DNA of 64,000 bases from Anaerorhabdus furcosa (GCF_900167375.1 NZ_FUWY01000003.1:186001-250000), one strand, 5' to 3'. Positions 16,940 through 26,980 are shown, counted from the stretch's first letter. A program made the numbers and translations. The notes: generated by a model from the letters alone, not told the origin.

Positions 16940-19129
16940 TTAGTCTTTAACAAACCTAACAATGACTTTAAAATAATCTCCATCTGTTTCAATATTGAAC
17001 TTACCATTTTGTGCTTCTGCGAAACCTTTAGCAATCGCAAGACCTAATCCTGAACCATCAGAATTTCTTGATTTATCCCCACGTACAAATCGCTCAACTA
17101 AATCATTTGGATCAAACATAATTTCTTCTACCGATACATTTCTTATCGAGAAAATAACATCGTATTCATTTTCCACAATATCAATATATACGCGTGTACC
17201 CTCAACCGAATACTTATAAGCATTTGTAATTACATTTTCAATGATGCGATATGTTTTATGTGCATCAAGCTTCAAGATGATTTTATCGCGAGAGTATGTT
17301 GTTTTGAATTTAATGTTTGCTTTATCAATTTGTGGTCTACATTCAAACAATGTTTGATTCACAAGAGATACTATATCAACATCCATGACTTCAAGTTTTA
17401 TATCACCGCTGTTTGCTTTACTAACTTCAAACAAGTCTTCAATTAAATGTTTTAATCGAAGTGAATTTCTTTCTACTGTTTCTAAGTATTCTTTTTTCTT
17501 TTTAGCATCTTTTTCTTTCTTTAGCAAATCGATGTATGAAATCATCGAGGTCAAAGGTGTCTTTAAATCATGTGATACATTGGATATTAATTCCGTTTTC
17601 ATTTTTTGACTCTTTGTTTCTTCATCAATAGCCACTTTAAATCCAATACGAATATTTTCCAACTCATTCTTTAATGGTTCAAATGCTCCTAGATTTTCTT
17701 CGATTTCAGTTGATAGATCTCCATTAGATAAGCGTTGAGTACATTCTAGCAATTTTTGATAATTTTTTTGAATTTCTTTCATGAAGTAAATTGCACAGAA
17801 AGCTAATGCAATGGAATAAATAATTGATCCAAACCAATAACCAAAGATTAGAATCAATCCACTAAGTAACAATACATTTAATACAAGGATTCCTGCAAGC
17901 TTAATATAAGCATCTTTTGATAATTTAATAGTTACTAGACTTAGCATCCAGTTTCTACATATTTGCAAGAAACTAACAATTAATGATTTTGTTTTAAACT
18001 TCTTTATGTTAACTTTCCATCCATCTTTGAAAATAGATTTAAACCAGTAAACACTTATTATGATTCCAATATATTCAAATACAAGGACACCAAATTGCGT
18101 TAATGATTGAATTAATATTTCAAAGATTGCACTACCCTTGGTATATGTTGACAAAGAATAGGCAAGTCCACTAAAAATATCAAATGGGATTGCAATACAA
18201 ATCAAAAAGATTACCGCAACAATTACCAAGCGTATTTCCCACCAAGTTTTATCCAATACTTCACCATAATGTGTAGCTCTTACTTGGTTAAATGAAACGA
18301 AGAATGCTAAGATAGTGAACACAAACATGCTCATGATATATAAACTTTCGATTTGATAATAAGGTAATCCACCAGAATAATTTTCAATAATACTGGTAAT
18401 TGAATCGTATTCTCCAAATGTACTTGGAATAGAAAAGATAATCGTACAGTCCTTAATTTGTGGAATTTTTAAATCGGATTGAGGTAACCTATCCTCAATT
18501 AGCATGGTTGAATTATCATCACTCATAGATGATGAATACCCCGATGTGTCATTATTTGTTTGATTACCATACGCATATTTTAAATCCATCACTACTCTAG
18601 TAATCGGATTATTGTTATAAACTACTTTTGAATCTAAACTTGAAATTGTTTGATTTCCTTTAGAATCAAAATCTACGCGATACCAAAATTTAACATCATT
18701 AGCATTCACACTTCCTAAATCGTGTGCAATCATTGAACCTTTATTAAAATAGATTTGTTTATTTGTCGTGTTATCAATAAAGACTGCATCTAAATTATAA
18801 ATATCACCTAAATAATCTATATAATTTCTTCTTAAATAGGTTTCTAAAATTTCTTTTTCTTCTTTAGTTATATCACTACTCTCATTGATGAAAATATCAA
18901 TATAATCTGATTTATTCGTTTTGAATATTTCATTTTCTGCAAATAATTTTAGTGTTACATCATTTATGAGCGATTCAAGGTGAGCATTTTGTCTGAATAC
19001 ATCCTTAAAATCTGTTCCAGCTAAATTTCTTCTATATAATCCAATTCCTGATACACAAAGTATTAATAGAATAGCGAATGAGATTGCGAGTAAAATTATT
19101 TGTTTCCAAATTTTTTCAAATTTAATCAT
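16940..19129 (-). CDS. Membrane sensor histidine kinase
   Basis: 729 residues. An N-terminal membrane helix (about 10-32) precedes an extracytoplasmic region of about 230 residues (33-260), then a cluster of further membrane helices (about 262-282, 300-318, 340-362, 408-450). A short linker leads to HisKA with the phospho-acceptor H520 in SNVSHDLKTPLT, followed by an HATPase domain with N box ENVITNAYKYS and G box GSGLGLAIAKG. It would autophosphorylate and pass phosphate to the regulator encoded just upstream (3 bases between genes). The unusually large membrane section could sense a membrane or cell-wall signal; no specific ligand can be inferred. AAGGAG precedes the start. Confidence 0.92.
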   Translation of the reverse strand: MIKFEKIWKQIILLAISFAILLILCVSGIGLYRRNLAGTDFKDVFRQNAHLESLINDVTLKLFAENEIFKTNKSDYIDIFINESSDITKEEKEILETYLRRNYIDYLGDIYNLDAVFIDNTTNKQIYFNKGSMIAHDLGSVNANDVKFWYRVDFDSKGNQTISSLDSKVVYNNNPITRVVMDLKYAYGNQTNNDTSGYSSSMSDDNSTMLIEDRLPQSDLKIPQIKDCTIIFSIPSTFGEYDSITSIIENYSGGLPYYQIESLYIMSMFVFTILAFFVSFNQVRATHYGEVLDKTWWEIRLVIVAVIFLICIAIPFDIFSGLAYSLSTYTKGSAIFEILIQSLTQFGVLVFEYIGIIISVYWFKSIFKDGWKVNIKKFKTKSLIVSFLQICRNWMLSLVTIKLSKDAYIKLAGILVLNVLLLSGLILIFGYWFGSIIYSIALAFCAIYFMKEIQKNYQKLLECTQRLSNGDLSTEIEENLGAFEPLKNELENIRIGFKVAIDEETKSQKMKTELISNVSHDLKTPLTSMISYIDLLKKEKDAKKKKEYLETVERNSLRLKHLIEDLFEVSKANSGDIKLEVMDVDIVSLVNQTLFECRPQIDKANIKFKTTYSRDKIILKLDAHKTYRIIENVITNAYKYSVEGTRVYIDIVENEYDVIFSIRNVSVEEIMFDPNDLVERFVRGDKSRNSDGSGLGLAIAKGFAEAQNGKFNIETDGDYFKVIVRFVKD

Positions 19130-19132
19130 TCC

Positions 19133-19837
19133 CTACTCCTTTTCTATCTTGTATCCAACTCCCCATACAACTTTTAGATATCTTGGGTTCTTTGAATCGA
19201 TTTCTATTTTTTCTCTTATATTTCTAATATGTACCATTACTGTATCTGTCGCAATTGCTTCTTCATTCCAGACAAGTTCATAAATACTTTCCAAACTATA
19301 TACTCTTCCAGGATTTTTTATAAGAAGTAATAGTATTTTAAATTCAATGGGTGTACACTTCACTATCTCTCCATCAATTTTCACTTCTTTTGTGTCTTCA
19401 TTAACTTCAAGACCACCTACCACATAAGTAGTATTTGAATCATCTTGTTCATTGATTTTTTCTAAAAATCGATTGTATCTTCGCAATTGCGAATTTACTC
19501 GAGCCAGTAATTCCATCGGTTTAAAAGGTTTTGTAATATAATCATCTGCCCCCATATTTAAACCTGTAATCTTATCTAAATCTTCCGATTTAGCAGATAA
19601 AATCAAAACCGGAAAATCATTGCTCTCCCTTAATTTCATAATCATAGTTAAACCATCCATCTCCGGCATCATCATATCAACGATAGCTAAATGAATCTTG
19701 TTTTTGCTAATGACATCCAATCCTTCTTTACCATTGTAAGCACGAAGTACCTCATAATTTTGATTTTTTAGATATATCTCAATTGCATTACCAATTTCGA
19801 TATCATCTTCAACAACTAAAATTGTCTGATTTCCCAT
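19133..19837 (-). CDS. OmpR/PhoB-family response regulator
   Basis: 234-residue DNA-binding regulator. The receiver domain has the acidic pair ED11-D12 in VVEDD, the phospho-acceptor D54 in IVDMMMPEMDG and the conserved lysine in YITKPFKP. The C-terminal winged helix includes CTPIEFKILLLL and VMVHIRNIREKI. GGGGGC precedes the ATG by about six bases. It forms a two-gene operon with the sensor kinase that follows. Targets are unknown; it is not assignable to PhoP or another named regulator from sequence alone. Confidence 0.93.
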   Translation of the reverse strand: MGNQTILVVEDDIEIGNAIEIYLKNQNYEVLRAYNGKEGLDVISKNKIHLAIVDMMMPEMDGLTMIMKLRESNDFPVLILSAKSEDLDKITGLNMGADDYITKPFKPMELLARVNSQLRRYNRFLEKINEQDDSNTTYVVGGLEVNEDTKEVKIDGEIVKCTPIEFKILLLLIKNPGRVYSLESIYELVWNEEAIATDTVMVHIRNIREKIEIDSKNPRYLKVVWGVGYKIEKE

Positions 19838-19886
19838 ATTCTTGCCCCCATAATATGTCTAGTATACTACACTCTTTATGATTCTG

Positions 19887-20756
19887 TTACCGATGAATTT
19901 TCATATCTTGATGAAAGATTCTTGGTTGAATTTCAAATATTTTACGTAATGCTTCTTTGTTAAACTGATAATTTTTAAGTAAACTCATCGCTGCAATGAC
20001 TTTGTTTCTAAGTAACATTCTATTTACTTCTGGTTTAAGTGTTGGATCAAATTCAAGTATATTTTCAGCTTGAATTCTACATGCCTCCATCATATCATTC
20101 AATATTTCTGGTTTTAGACCATAAGTAATACTACCAGTTGATGCAACATTATAATGATAATAAATCGAAGGAATAATTACCGTTTTCTTACTTTTAATTA
20201 ATACCTTATGAACTGTTGCGATATCCTCAAATACTTTATTTATTGGAAATTCTACTTGATTCCAAAGTTCTTTTTTCATAAGTTTTCCCCATGCATAATT
20301 TCGAACACTTCTATCCTTCAATAAATATTTTAGTACTTCTCTTCGATTTGGACAAATTTGTGAGTGAACACAATTTTTTATACCAAACACTCCTTGGAGA
20401 TCATTACCACAAACTACTACTTCAGCACTTGTCTTTTCAACAACTTTCATCATGGATTCAATTGTTTCAGGACTGATGAAGTCATCTGCATCGAGGAAGA
20501 AAACATATTCACCTCTTGCTTCATAAAGAAGACGATTCCTAGCAGCTGATACACCCATATGACTTGCTTGAATTACTCTTAACTGATTATTGTAATGCTT
20601 TGCATATTGATTTAAACGTACTTTCGTATTATCTGTTGAACCATCATCGACAACAATGACTTCTAAATCTTTATATGTTTGTTTAATTGCTGAGCGAATG
20701 CTTGTGTAGATTGTATCTTGTGAATTATATGCTGGAATTAATATACTGACTTTCAT
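19887..20756 (-). CDS. Family 2 glycosyltransferase
   Basis: 289-residue GT-A glycosyltransferase. The N-terminus SILIPAYNSQDTI, the nucleotide-binding VVDDGSTDNT and the DXD-type FLDADDFISPE are typical of GT2 enzymes that use a nucleotide sugar. No membrane segment is visible, so it is probably a soluble or peripheral enzyme making a cell-surface glycan. The start at 20756 is chosen because AAGGAG lies nine bases upstream; the longer frame to 20801 starts inside the preceding gene without a site. It overlaps the VTT-domain gene by 32 bases, suggesting the two are co-expressed. Confidence 0.88.
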   Translation of the reverse strand: MKVSILIPAYNSQDTIYTSIRSAIKQTYKDLEVIVVDDGSTDNTKVRLNQYAKHYNNQLRVIQASHMGVSAARNRLLYEARGEYVFFLDADDFISPETIESMMKVVEKTSAEVVVCGNDLQGVFGIKNCVHSQICPNRREVLKYLLKDRSVRNYAWGKLMKKELWNQVEFPINKVFEDIATVHKVLIKSKKTVIIPSIYYHYNVASTGSITYGLKPEILNDMMEACRIQAENILEFDPTLKPEVNRMLLRNKVIAAMSLLKNYQFNKEALRKIFEIQPRIFHQDMKIHR

Positions 20757-21441
20757 CTTTAATTTCTCCTTTTCCTTTTTTAACAATATTTCTATATACA
20801 AACCAACCTACTATACTAAATAGAAATGTAATTGCATAGATTCCTGCAACCATCCAGAAATCTTGTTGCATTAGATAATCTCCTGCGATTGTTGATGTTA
20901 CTACTGAAGGTATTCTCGCAATTGTTGTTAGTCCTATGAAATTCCAAATTTTAACTGAAGTAAGTCCTGCAAAATAAGTAATGAAATCTTTGGGAGTTCC
21001 TGGAATAAAGAAAATCAAGAAGACTAACTTATTCATTTTCTTTTCATCTTGTAAGAATGATAATTGTGTTATTTTTTCTTTTGGCATGAAGTATTCAACC
21101 ATTTTAATTCCGAATTTTTTAACAAGAATTAATATAATATAACTTCCTAGTGCTGCACCTATTAAACAAAGTACCATGCCTTCAAATGTTCCATAAGCAA
21201 CTCCAGCCCCTAGTTCAATAATCTCCCCTGGAAGAAACGCAACAAGGACTTGCAAACACATCATGATAACTAAGACAACTTTACCAAACCAACCAAATTG
21301 TTCTAACCATGTTTTGAAATGTTGCGGGTCATTTGCAATAGAAGTAAAGAATGCATACAAAGCAAATCCCATTACAACTAGAAAGAATAAACCACCTATG
21401 ATTGATACTATCTTTAATATCTTGAATACTTTCTCTTGCAT
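20725..21441 (-). CDS. TVP38/TMEM64 family (VTT domain) membrane protein
   Basis: About 238 residues with five or six hydrophobic segments. The VTT/SNARE-associated core is seen around FLPGEIIELGAGVAYG and the re-entrant loop FFIPGTPKDFITYFAGL. DedA/TVP38 relatives are linked to undecaprenyl-phosphate or phospholipid flipping, which would suit its glycosyltransferase partner; that link is inference. ATG at 21441 is favoured by AGAGG about eight bases upstream; a GTG/ATG pair at 21450-21447 is nearer the site. Confidence 0.85.
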   Translation of the reverse strand: MQEKVFKILKIVSIIGGLFFLVVMGFALYAFFTSIANDPQHFKTWLEQFGWFGKVVLVIMMCLQVLVAFLPGEIIELGAGVAYGTFEGMVLCLIGAALGSYIILILVKKFGIKMVEYFMPKEKITQLSFLQDEKKMNKLVFLIFFIPGTPKDFITYFAGLTSVKIWNFIGLTTIARIPSVVTSTIAGDYLMQQDFWMVAGIYAITFLFSIVGWFVYRNIVKKGKGEIKDESQYINSSI

Positions 21442-21529
21442 TTCCATCACCTCTTGATGATTAAATGATACAAGTCAAAAATAAAGAAATAGTTTATCTA
21501 TTTCTAAAGGTTTCCTTAAGAAAAAAGAA

Positions 21530-21552
21530 AAAAGCCTTTAATAAAGGCTTTT
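21530..21552 (-). terminator. Intrinsic terminator of the YeiH gene
   Basis: AAAAGCCTTT / AAAGGCTTTT with a three-base loop, followed on the minus strand by TTTTCTTTTTTCTT. It overlaps the end of the gene. Confidence 0.9.
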
Positions 21553-22564
21553 AGAAGAATAATTTTACTGCAATTAATGTCGAAACAAATAACGAAACCC
21601 ATGTAATACCTCCAAGAATCACCGCTTGTTTTCCTTCTTGGAATATTGTATTGAATTTGATTTTGAAACCCACTCCACACAATGCAATCGTCATAAGGAA
21701 TTTACTTAAATCTTTAATTAATGATGGTAAGTAGCTTTTGCTATTAAACATTGTTTCACTAGCAAGTTCAAAGACACCAAATGTATTTAGTAGTGATGCA
21801 ACAATAAACATCAAAATAAATGGTGGTAATACCTTAGTTAATTTTAATGATGATCCTGTTTCTTTTTCGCTTTTTGATTGAACAAATGATAAACCAAGTG
21901 AAACAAGCAAGAGTAATGTCGTTCTTGTTAGTTTAACTGTTAACGCATTACTGATATCTAAGCCATGAAGAACATTGTATGTAGCTTCTGCAGCCGCAAC
22001 ACTTGATGTGTCATTAATTGAAGCTCCCGCAAAAACTCCGAACTGCTCTGGTGTTAAGCTTAGTATTGTTGCAAGATATGGATATGCTACTGCAGCCAAT
22101 AAATCAAAGAAGAAGATTGCAGCCATTGCATACGCTATTTCTTGTTCTTTTGCTTTTATGATTGATGCGATTGTAGCAATTGCACTACCCCCACAAATAC
22201 TAGTCCCACCACCAATCATCAAATATGTATTTCGTGATATACCTTTTTTCTTACCAAAATATCGTGCAACTGCAAAGGCAATAAGAATGTTAATTATTAA
22301 TAGTGGAACTGCTTTACCACCATACCCAATGATTTGTTTTAAATTCAATGTTGCCCCAACAAATATGATGGATAGATTTAATATCCTTTTTGCACAATAT
22401 TTAGCTCCTTCAAGAAATTCAGATTTAAATGAAAAAATATTCATCATAATCATTCCTAAGATTAATCCAATCATTGGACCACTAATAACACTTTGAACCT
22501 TTGATAAACCTGTTGCAATGATTGCCAAGATCAAACAACAAAGAACCCCGTATTTTTTATCCAT
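21551..22564 (-). CDS. YeiH family putative sulfate exporter (UPF0324)
   Basis: About 337 residues, strongly hydrophobic with roughly ten membrane helices. Family landmarks are GPMIGLILGMIMMN near the N-terminus, the glycine-rich GGGTSICGGSAIA and the central FGVFAGASINDTSSVAAA. The family is annotated as putative sulfate exporters, with limited experimental proof. The ATG at 22564 has AAGGGGGG seven bases upstream; the longer frame to 22594 does not. It is monocistronic; the LysR regulator that often neighbours yeiH is absent here. Confidence 0.9.
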   Translation of the reverse strand: MDKKYGVLCCLILAIIATGLSKVQSVISGPMIGLILGMIMMNIFSFKSEFLEGAKYCAKRILNLSIIFVGATLNLKQIIGYGGKAVPLLIINILIAFAVARYFGKKKGISRNTYLMIGGGTSICGGSAIATIASIIKAKEQEIAYAMAAIFFFDLLAAVAYPYLATILSLTPEQFGVFAGASINDTSSVAAAEATYNVLHGLDISNALTVKLTRTTLLLLVSLGLSFVQSKSEKETGSSLKLTKVLPPFILMFIVASLLNTFGVFELASETMFNSKSYLPSLIKDLSKFLMTIALCGVGFKIKFNTIFQEGKQAVILGGITWVSLFVSTLIAVKLFF

Positions 22565-22723
22565 TTCTTTTCCCCCCTTAAAATGTGATAACAAATCCCC
22601 AACTTATTTTTTAATTAAATCTATAATATACATTTTTTCGTATTTTGACAATGATTATCGTAAAATATTTATTTTATCTATTCTTTTAATTTATCAAATT
22701 TAATATCAAAGTGTCCAATACAA

Positions 22724-22756
22724 AAGGAAGACTATTTAACTTCCATAGTCTTCCTT
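22724..22756 (-). terminator. Likely terminator of glmU-prs
   Basis: Perfect 12-bp stem AAGGAAGACTAT / ATAGTCTTCCTT with a nine-base loop, followed on the minus strand by TTG after a short T run. Lies about 30 bases after prs. The rest of the gap to the YeiH gene (22757-22788 and 22565-22723) shows only AT-rich DNA. Confidence 0.7.
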
Positions 22757-22788
22757 CATTCTTTATTAATCGTTACAAATTTATCTAA

Positions 22789-23751
22789 TTAATCATTTTT
22801 AGGATTAAATAAATTATATACATCAGATACAGGTGAATGTGTTTCGATTGCTTCGATTGTTTTTGAAATCATATATCCTACTGATAGCGATGTGATTTTC
22901 TTTGTACTTGCTTTTTGTTCATTTGATAATGGAATTGTATTTGTAATAACTAGTTCACGTATTGGTGAATTTTCAATACGTTCAATTGCAGGTCCTGAAA
23001 GAACTCCATGTGTACATGCACAATATACATCTTTTGCACCTTTATCAACCAAGATGTTAATACTCGCTACCAAACTTCCAGCAGTATCAACGATATCATC
23101 AATGACGATTACAGTTTTACCTTCAACCTCACCAATTACATTCATTGCTTCAGCAACATTTGGTTTTGGTCTACGTTTATCTACGATTGCAAGTGGTGCA
23201 CCTAATGCATCTGCTAGTTTTCTAGCACGAGTTGTTCCCCCATGATCTGGTGATACAACAACAACATCATCTAATGCTTTTGACTTAAAGTATTGTCCAA
23301 TCATTGGTACTGCTGTTAAATCATCAATTGGAACATTGAAGAAACCTTGAATTTGAGAAGCATGTAGGTCGATTGTAATTAATCGATTAGCTCCTGCAGT
23401 TTGTAGTAAATCTGCTACCAATTTAGATGTTATAGGTTGGCGAGCTCTTGCTTTGCGGTCTTGACGTGCATACCCATAATAAGGCATTACCACATTGATT
23501 TCTCCAGCACTTGCTCTTTTACAAGCATCAATACAAATTAAAACTTCCATTAATCTTTCTGTTACTGGAGCACATGTAGATTGAACAATATATACTGATC
23601 TTCCACGAACGGTCTCCTCTGGTTCAACAAGAATCTCACCATCAGCAAAATGTTTAACACTTATCTTACCCAAAGGTAATCCTAAATGATCAACTATTTC
23701 ATTGGCTAATTCAACACTTGATGTTAATGCAAATACAATCGTCTCATTCAT
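22789..23751 (-). CDS. prs: Ribose-phosphate pyrophosphokinase (PRPP synthetase)
   Basis: Makes 5-phosphoribosyl 1-diphosphate from ribose 5-phosphate and ATP for nucleotide, His and Trp synthesis. 320 residues, normal length. Seen: MPYYGYARQDRKARARQPI, the flexible-loop region; TIDLHASQIQGFF; VVSPDHGGTTRAR; and the PRPP-binding VIVIDDIVDTAGS. The frame is open much further upstream (to 23877, inside glmU), but GAGGGTGG eight bases before the ATG at 23751 and the family N-terminus fix this start. It follows glmU by 16 bases, as in Bacillus. Confidence 0.97.
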   Translation of the reverse strand: MNETIVFALTSSVELANEIVDHLGLPLGKISVKHFADGEILVEPEETVRGRSVYIVQSTCAPVTERLMEVLICIDACKRASAGEINVVMPYYGYARQDRKARARQPITSKLVADLLQTAGANRLITIDLHASQIQGFFNVPIDDLTAVPMIGQYFKSKALDDVVVVSPDHGGTTRARKLADALGAPLAIVDKRRPKPNVAEAMNVIGEVEGKTVIVIDDIVDTAGSLVASINILVDKGAKDVYCACTHGVLSGPAIERIENSPIRELVITNTIPLSNEQKASTKKITSLSVGYMISKTIEAIETHSPVSDVYNLFNPKND

Positions 23752-23767
23752 TTTCTTTTCCACCCTC

Positions 23768-25126
23768 TTATTTGTTTTTGTATTTTGTTCCATACCCTGG
23801 TTTGTTTTCTTGGCGACATCTTGCGATTGCCATATCACCATCAGGCACATCTTTTGTTGCGGTTGATCCTGCTGCAACTACCGCATTCTCACCTACAGTT
23901 ACAGGTGCAATCAAATTTACATTACTTCCTATAAATGCTCCATCTTTTACAACAGTTCTGAATTTATTCTTACCATCATAATTGACAGTTACAACACCAC
24001 ATCCAATATTAACTTTACTTCCTATATCGCTATCTCCGATATAAGTTAAATGAGCACAACGGCTATCATAGCCGAAATTTGTATTTTTAAATTCTACAAA
24101 GTTGCCAATTCTATTTTTACTATCAACTACCGTATGCATACGTAAGTGAGCATATGGCCCTACTGTACAATCATCTTTAACTTCACTATCAGTGATTCTT
24201 GAACTATCAATCGTACATCTTTCTCCAATTCTTGCATCAACAAGGAAACTATTTGGTAGAATCACAGTTCCTTTAGCAATCTTAGTTTTTCCTTCTAGGT
24301 AAACATTTGGATAAATTGTTGTATCTGCTTCTATTTCTACCTCTGCTCCAATATAAGTTGCATCAGGATTAATAAGTGTAACACCTTTTCTCATCCAATT
24401 ACTATTAATTCTTTGTTGCATTGTATGATTAGCATAAGCTAGTTCTACTTTATCATTAACTCCTGCAACTTCATCATTATCAGTAGCTACAACAGCACTC
24501 ACTTTAATTCCTTTATTATTTAGTATTGCTACTAAATCTGTAATATAATATTCGCTTTGAGCATTGTTATTTTGAATCTCTGTAAGATTTGAAAACAATG
24601 TTTTATTATCAAACGCATAAATACCTGTATTAATTTCTTTTATTTTCTTTTCTTCTTCTGTACAATCTTTAAACTCTACAATTTTAGTTACATATCCATT
24701 CTCATCACGAATAACTCTTCCATATGCAGATGGATCATCTAAAATTGCTGTTAAGATTACCATTTTTGTATTGTCTTTTAATTCTAATGCCAATGTAGAT
24801 AAAGTTTCATTTGTTAAACAAGGACAATCTCCATTAATAACGAGTGTTTCTCCATCTTCACTTGCACATTGCTTTGCTTGCATAACTGCATGCCCTGTTC
24901 CAAGTTGAGGTTCTTGTAATGCAAAGTCTGTTTTACCCTTCATTGCTTCTTCAATGACTTCATGGCCATATCCAACAACTGTTACAACACGTGTTGCACC
25001 AGCTAATTTTGATTGATCAATTAGGTGTTCAACCATTGTCTTTTGGCAAACCTTGTGCATTACTTTAGGTAATTCAGACATCATTCTTGTCCCTTTACCA
25101 GCCGCCATAATAATTGCTTGTCTCAT
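23768..25126 (-). CDS. glmU: Bifunctional GlmU: UDP-GlcNAc pyrophosphorylase / GlcN-1-P acetyltransferase
   Basis: 452 residues. The N-terminal uridylyltransferase begins with MAAGKGTRMMSELPK and has NGDCPCL and ITDLVAI. From about residue 250 a left-handed beta-helix of hexapeptide repeats forms the acetyltransferase, with RIGNFVEFKNTNFG, HLTYIGDSDIG and CGVVTVNYDGKNK typical of the active site. Supplies UDP-GlcNAc for peptidoglycan and teichoic acids. GGAGG lies seven bases before the start. Followed by prs in one unit; separated from ispE by a terminator. Confidence 0.96.
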   Translation of the reverse strand: MRQAIIMAAGKGTRMMSELPKVMHKVCQKTMVEHLIDQSKLAGATRVVTVVGYGHEVIEEAMKGKTDFALQEPQLGTGHAVMQAKQCASEDGETLVINGDCPCLTNETLSTLALELKDNTKMVILTAILDDPSAYGRVIRDENGYVTKIVEFKDCTEEEKKIKEINTGIYAFDNKTLFSNLTEIQNNNAQSEYYITDLVAILNNKGIKVSAVVATDNDEVAGVNDKVELAYANHTMQQRINSNWMRKGVTLINPDATYIGAEVEIEADTTIYPNVYLEGKTKIAKGTVILPNSFLVDARIGERCTIDSSRITDSEVKDDCTVGPYAHLRMHTVVDSKNRIGNFVEFKNTNFGYDSRCAHLTYIGDSDIGSKVNIGCGVVTVNYDGKNKFRTVVKDGAFIGSNVNLIAPVTVGENAVVAAGSTATKDVPDGDMAIARCRQENKPGYGTKYKNK

Positions 25127-25170
25127 AGTCGTTCCTCCACCCTTATATTCTACTCAAAAAGACACTATAA

Positions 25171-25192
25171 AAAAAGTCAATTTACACTTTTT
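25171..25192 (-). terminator. Terminator of ispE
   Basis: AAAAAGT / ACTTTTT stem with an eight-base loop, followed on the minus strand by TTTATAG; overlaps the last codons of ispE. Confidence 0.65.
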
Positions 25193-26060
25193 TACTTATG
25201 TTTGGTAAACTTTTGTTATTTTTTGCAAGAATTTTGGTAATACGCACAAAATTTGAATTCACTTTCATTTTTCGTGCAACCTCTTTTACTAGTTGTTCAT
25301 TTTTTGACAAAGCAAATACAGTAGAACCACTACCTGACATTAATGCCCCATCCATACCAAGTTCCAATAACTCTTGTTTTATCTTCGCAATTGAAGGTAC
25401 CATTTTGAATGCTGGTTGTTCTAATGTATTTCCCAAGGAATTTACTATTCCTTCATAATCTTGATTCATTAAAGCACTTATCATTTTTACACAGTCAGGA
25501 TGTATAGCTGTACTGAAATCTAAACTTTCAAATGCCACCTTTGTTGACACACCCTTAAATGGTTTAACAAGAAGCACATAGAAATCCGTATTGAATTCAA
25601 ATGGTTCCAACACTTCACCAATTCCTGATACAAGGGATGGCTTATTGATACAACAGAAAGGAACATCTGCTCCTACTTTTTTAGCAAGTTCTATCATTTT
25701 TGATTGATTCATTTGGAGGTTCAATAATCGCTTTAGCAATCGAATTGTTGCAGCTCCATCCGCACTACCTCCTGCAAGACCACCTTGCGTTGGTATGTGT
25801 TTCATCAAATCTATTTTGAAATTTTCTTTAAATCCATATTCCTCACGTAATACTTCAATCGCTTTAATTATTGAGTTCTTTTCATTCATTGGCAAATAAC
25901 CCGCATTGCTACTTAATGACATTTCATCAGCAATTTCTATATCCAATACATCATAAAAATCAAGTGGTACCATAATCATATTTAGTTCATGATATCCATC
26001 ATCTCTTTTACGTACAACATCTAAACAAAGATTTATTTTTGCGTAAGCTCTTTCTTTCAT
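25182..26060 (-). CDS. ispE: 4-diphosphocytidyl-2-C-methyl-D-erythritol kinase
   Basis: GHMP kinase of the non-mevalonate (MEP) isoprenoid pathway, 292 residues. YAKINLCLDVV at the N-terminus, the ATP loop GGLAGGSADGAATIR and the C-terminal MSGSGSTVFAL are all present. The ATG at 26060 overlaps the rsmA stop as ATGA and has GGAGAG four bases upstream, so it is preferred over a GTG-type start at 26072. Its position after rsmA matches other Bacillota. Confidence 0.96.
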   Translation of the reverse strand: MKERAYAKINLCLDVVRKRDDGYHELNMIMVPLDFYDVLDIEIADEMSLSSNAGYLPMNEKNSIIKAIEVLREEYGFKENFKIDLMKHIPTQGGLAGGSADGAATIRLLKRLLNLQMNQSKMIELAKKVGADVPFCCINKPSLVSGIGEVLEPFEFNTDFYVLLVKPFKGVSTKVAFESLDFSTAIHPDCVKMISALMNQDYEGIVNSLGNTLEQPAFKMVPSIAKIKQELLELGMDGALMSGSGSTVFALSKNEQLVKEVARKMKVNSNFVRITKILAKNNKSLPNISKKV

Positions 26061-26911
26061 AACTCTCTCCACAAATTGTATAATTCAATAAATTTATCTA
26101 AATCACATGCCTCAGCACGAATTGTTTCACTTAGTCCTGCATCATCAATGCATTTCTTGATAACCTCTGGTTGTTTCCCTAATTCTTTTAAATTATTATA
26201 AAGAGTTTTTCTTCTTTGTTTAAAACATCCCTTAACAAATTCAAAGAATGCTGCTTCATTATCAACTGTATTCTTTTCACTCTTCTTATTAAATTGCACA
26301 ACTGCAGAATCAATATTTGGTTTTGGATTGAAGATTGTTCGTGGTATTTTCATAATCGTTTTTGCATCATATAAATACTGGGTTATAACACTCAATGCAT
26401 TATAATCTTTTGTTGATTTGTTTGCACAAAACCGGTCCGCAACTTCTTTTTGTACCATGACAGTTATACAATCAACTTCCTCTTTGCTTTCGAATATCTT
26501 AAACAAGATTGGCGTTGTAATATAGTAAGGAAGATTAGCACAAACAACTATTTTCTCATATTGTTTCTTTAATTCCTTTATAAGTTGATCAAAATCCATT
26601 TGCAAGAAATCTTCATGTATAATCTCAACATTATTGTACTCACTTAACGAATAAGCTAACACATCGATTAAGCGATCATCAATTTCATAGGCAATTACTC
26701 GTTTTGCACGAAGAGCTAATTGTTCAGTCAACGCTCCAATTCCAGGACCAATCTCAATAATACATTGATTATCTCCTTGAGCATTCTCTGCTATTTTCCT
26801 TACAATACCTGGCTCTATAATAAAATTTTGACCATATCCTTTTTTCGCATACAAGTCAAACTTCTTTAATATTTCATTTGTTCTTGCAACACTAGCAATG
26901 GGTTTGTTCAT
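26057..26911 (-). CDS. rsmA: 16S rRNA (adenine1518-N6/adenine1519-N6)-dimethyltransferase
   Basis: KsgA, dimethylates two adjacent adenines in the 16S rRNA helix 45 during late 30S maturation. 284 residues. SAM-binding motif I is IEIGPGIGALTEQL, the acidic motif is VIAYEID, and the catalytic motif is NLPYYITTP; a C-terminal helical domain contains FKQRRKTLYNNL. GAGGAG precedes the ATG. It is separated from rnmV, its usual neighbour, by an inserted GGDEF gene. Confidence 0.96.
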   Translation of the reverse strand: MNKPIASVARTNEILKKFDLYAKKGYGQNFIIEPGIVRKIAENAQGDNQCIIEIGPGIGALTEQLALRAKRVIAYEIDDRLIDVLAYSLSEYNNVEIIHEDFLQMDFDQLIKELKKQYEKIVVCANLPYYITTPILFKIFESKEEVDCITVMVQKEVADRFCANKSTKDYNALSVITQYLYDAKTIMKIPRTIFNPKPNIDSAVVQFNKKSEKNTVDNEAAFFEFVKGCFKQRRKTLYNNLKELGKQPEVIKKCIDDAGLSETIRAEACDLDKFIELYNLWREL

Positions 26912-26980
26912 TTTGACTCCTCACTTTGCAGTAATATCATAGCTTATTACACCAAATTATACAATCTACACCCAAAAGAA

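Noticed and set aside
21975-22496. 173-codon plus-strand ORF
   Set aside because: It lies wholly inside the YeiH gene on the other strand and has no ribosome site; its hydrophobic and basic composition is a by-product of the coding strand. The same holds for plus-strand ORFs at 22892, 30894 and 301.
23752-23877. 42-residue N-terminal extension of prs overlapping glmU
   Set aside because: No ribosome site, out-of-family sequence, and a strong site with a canonical start at 23751.
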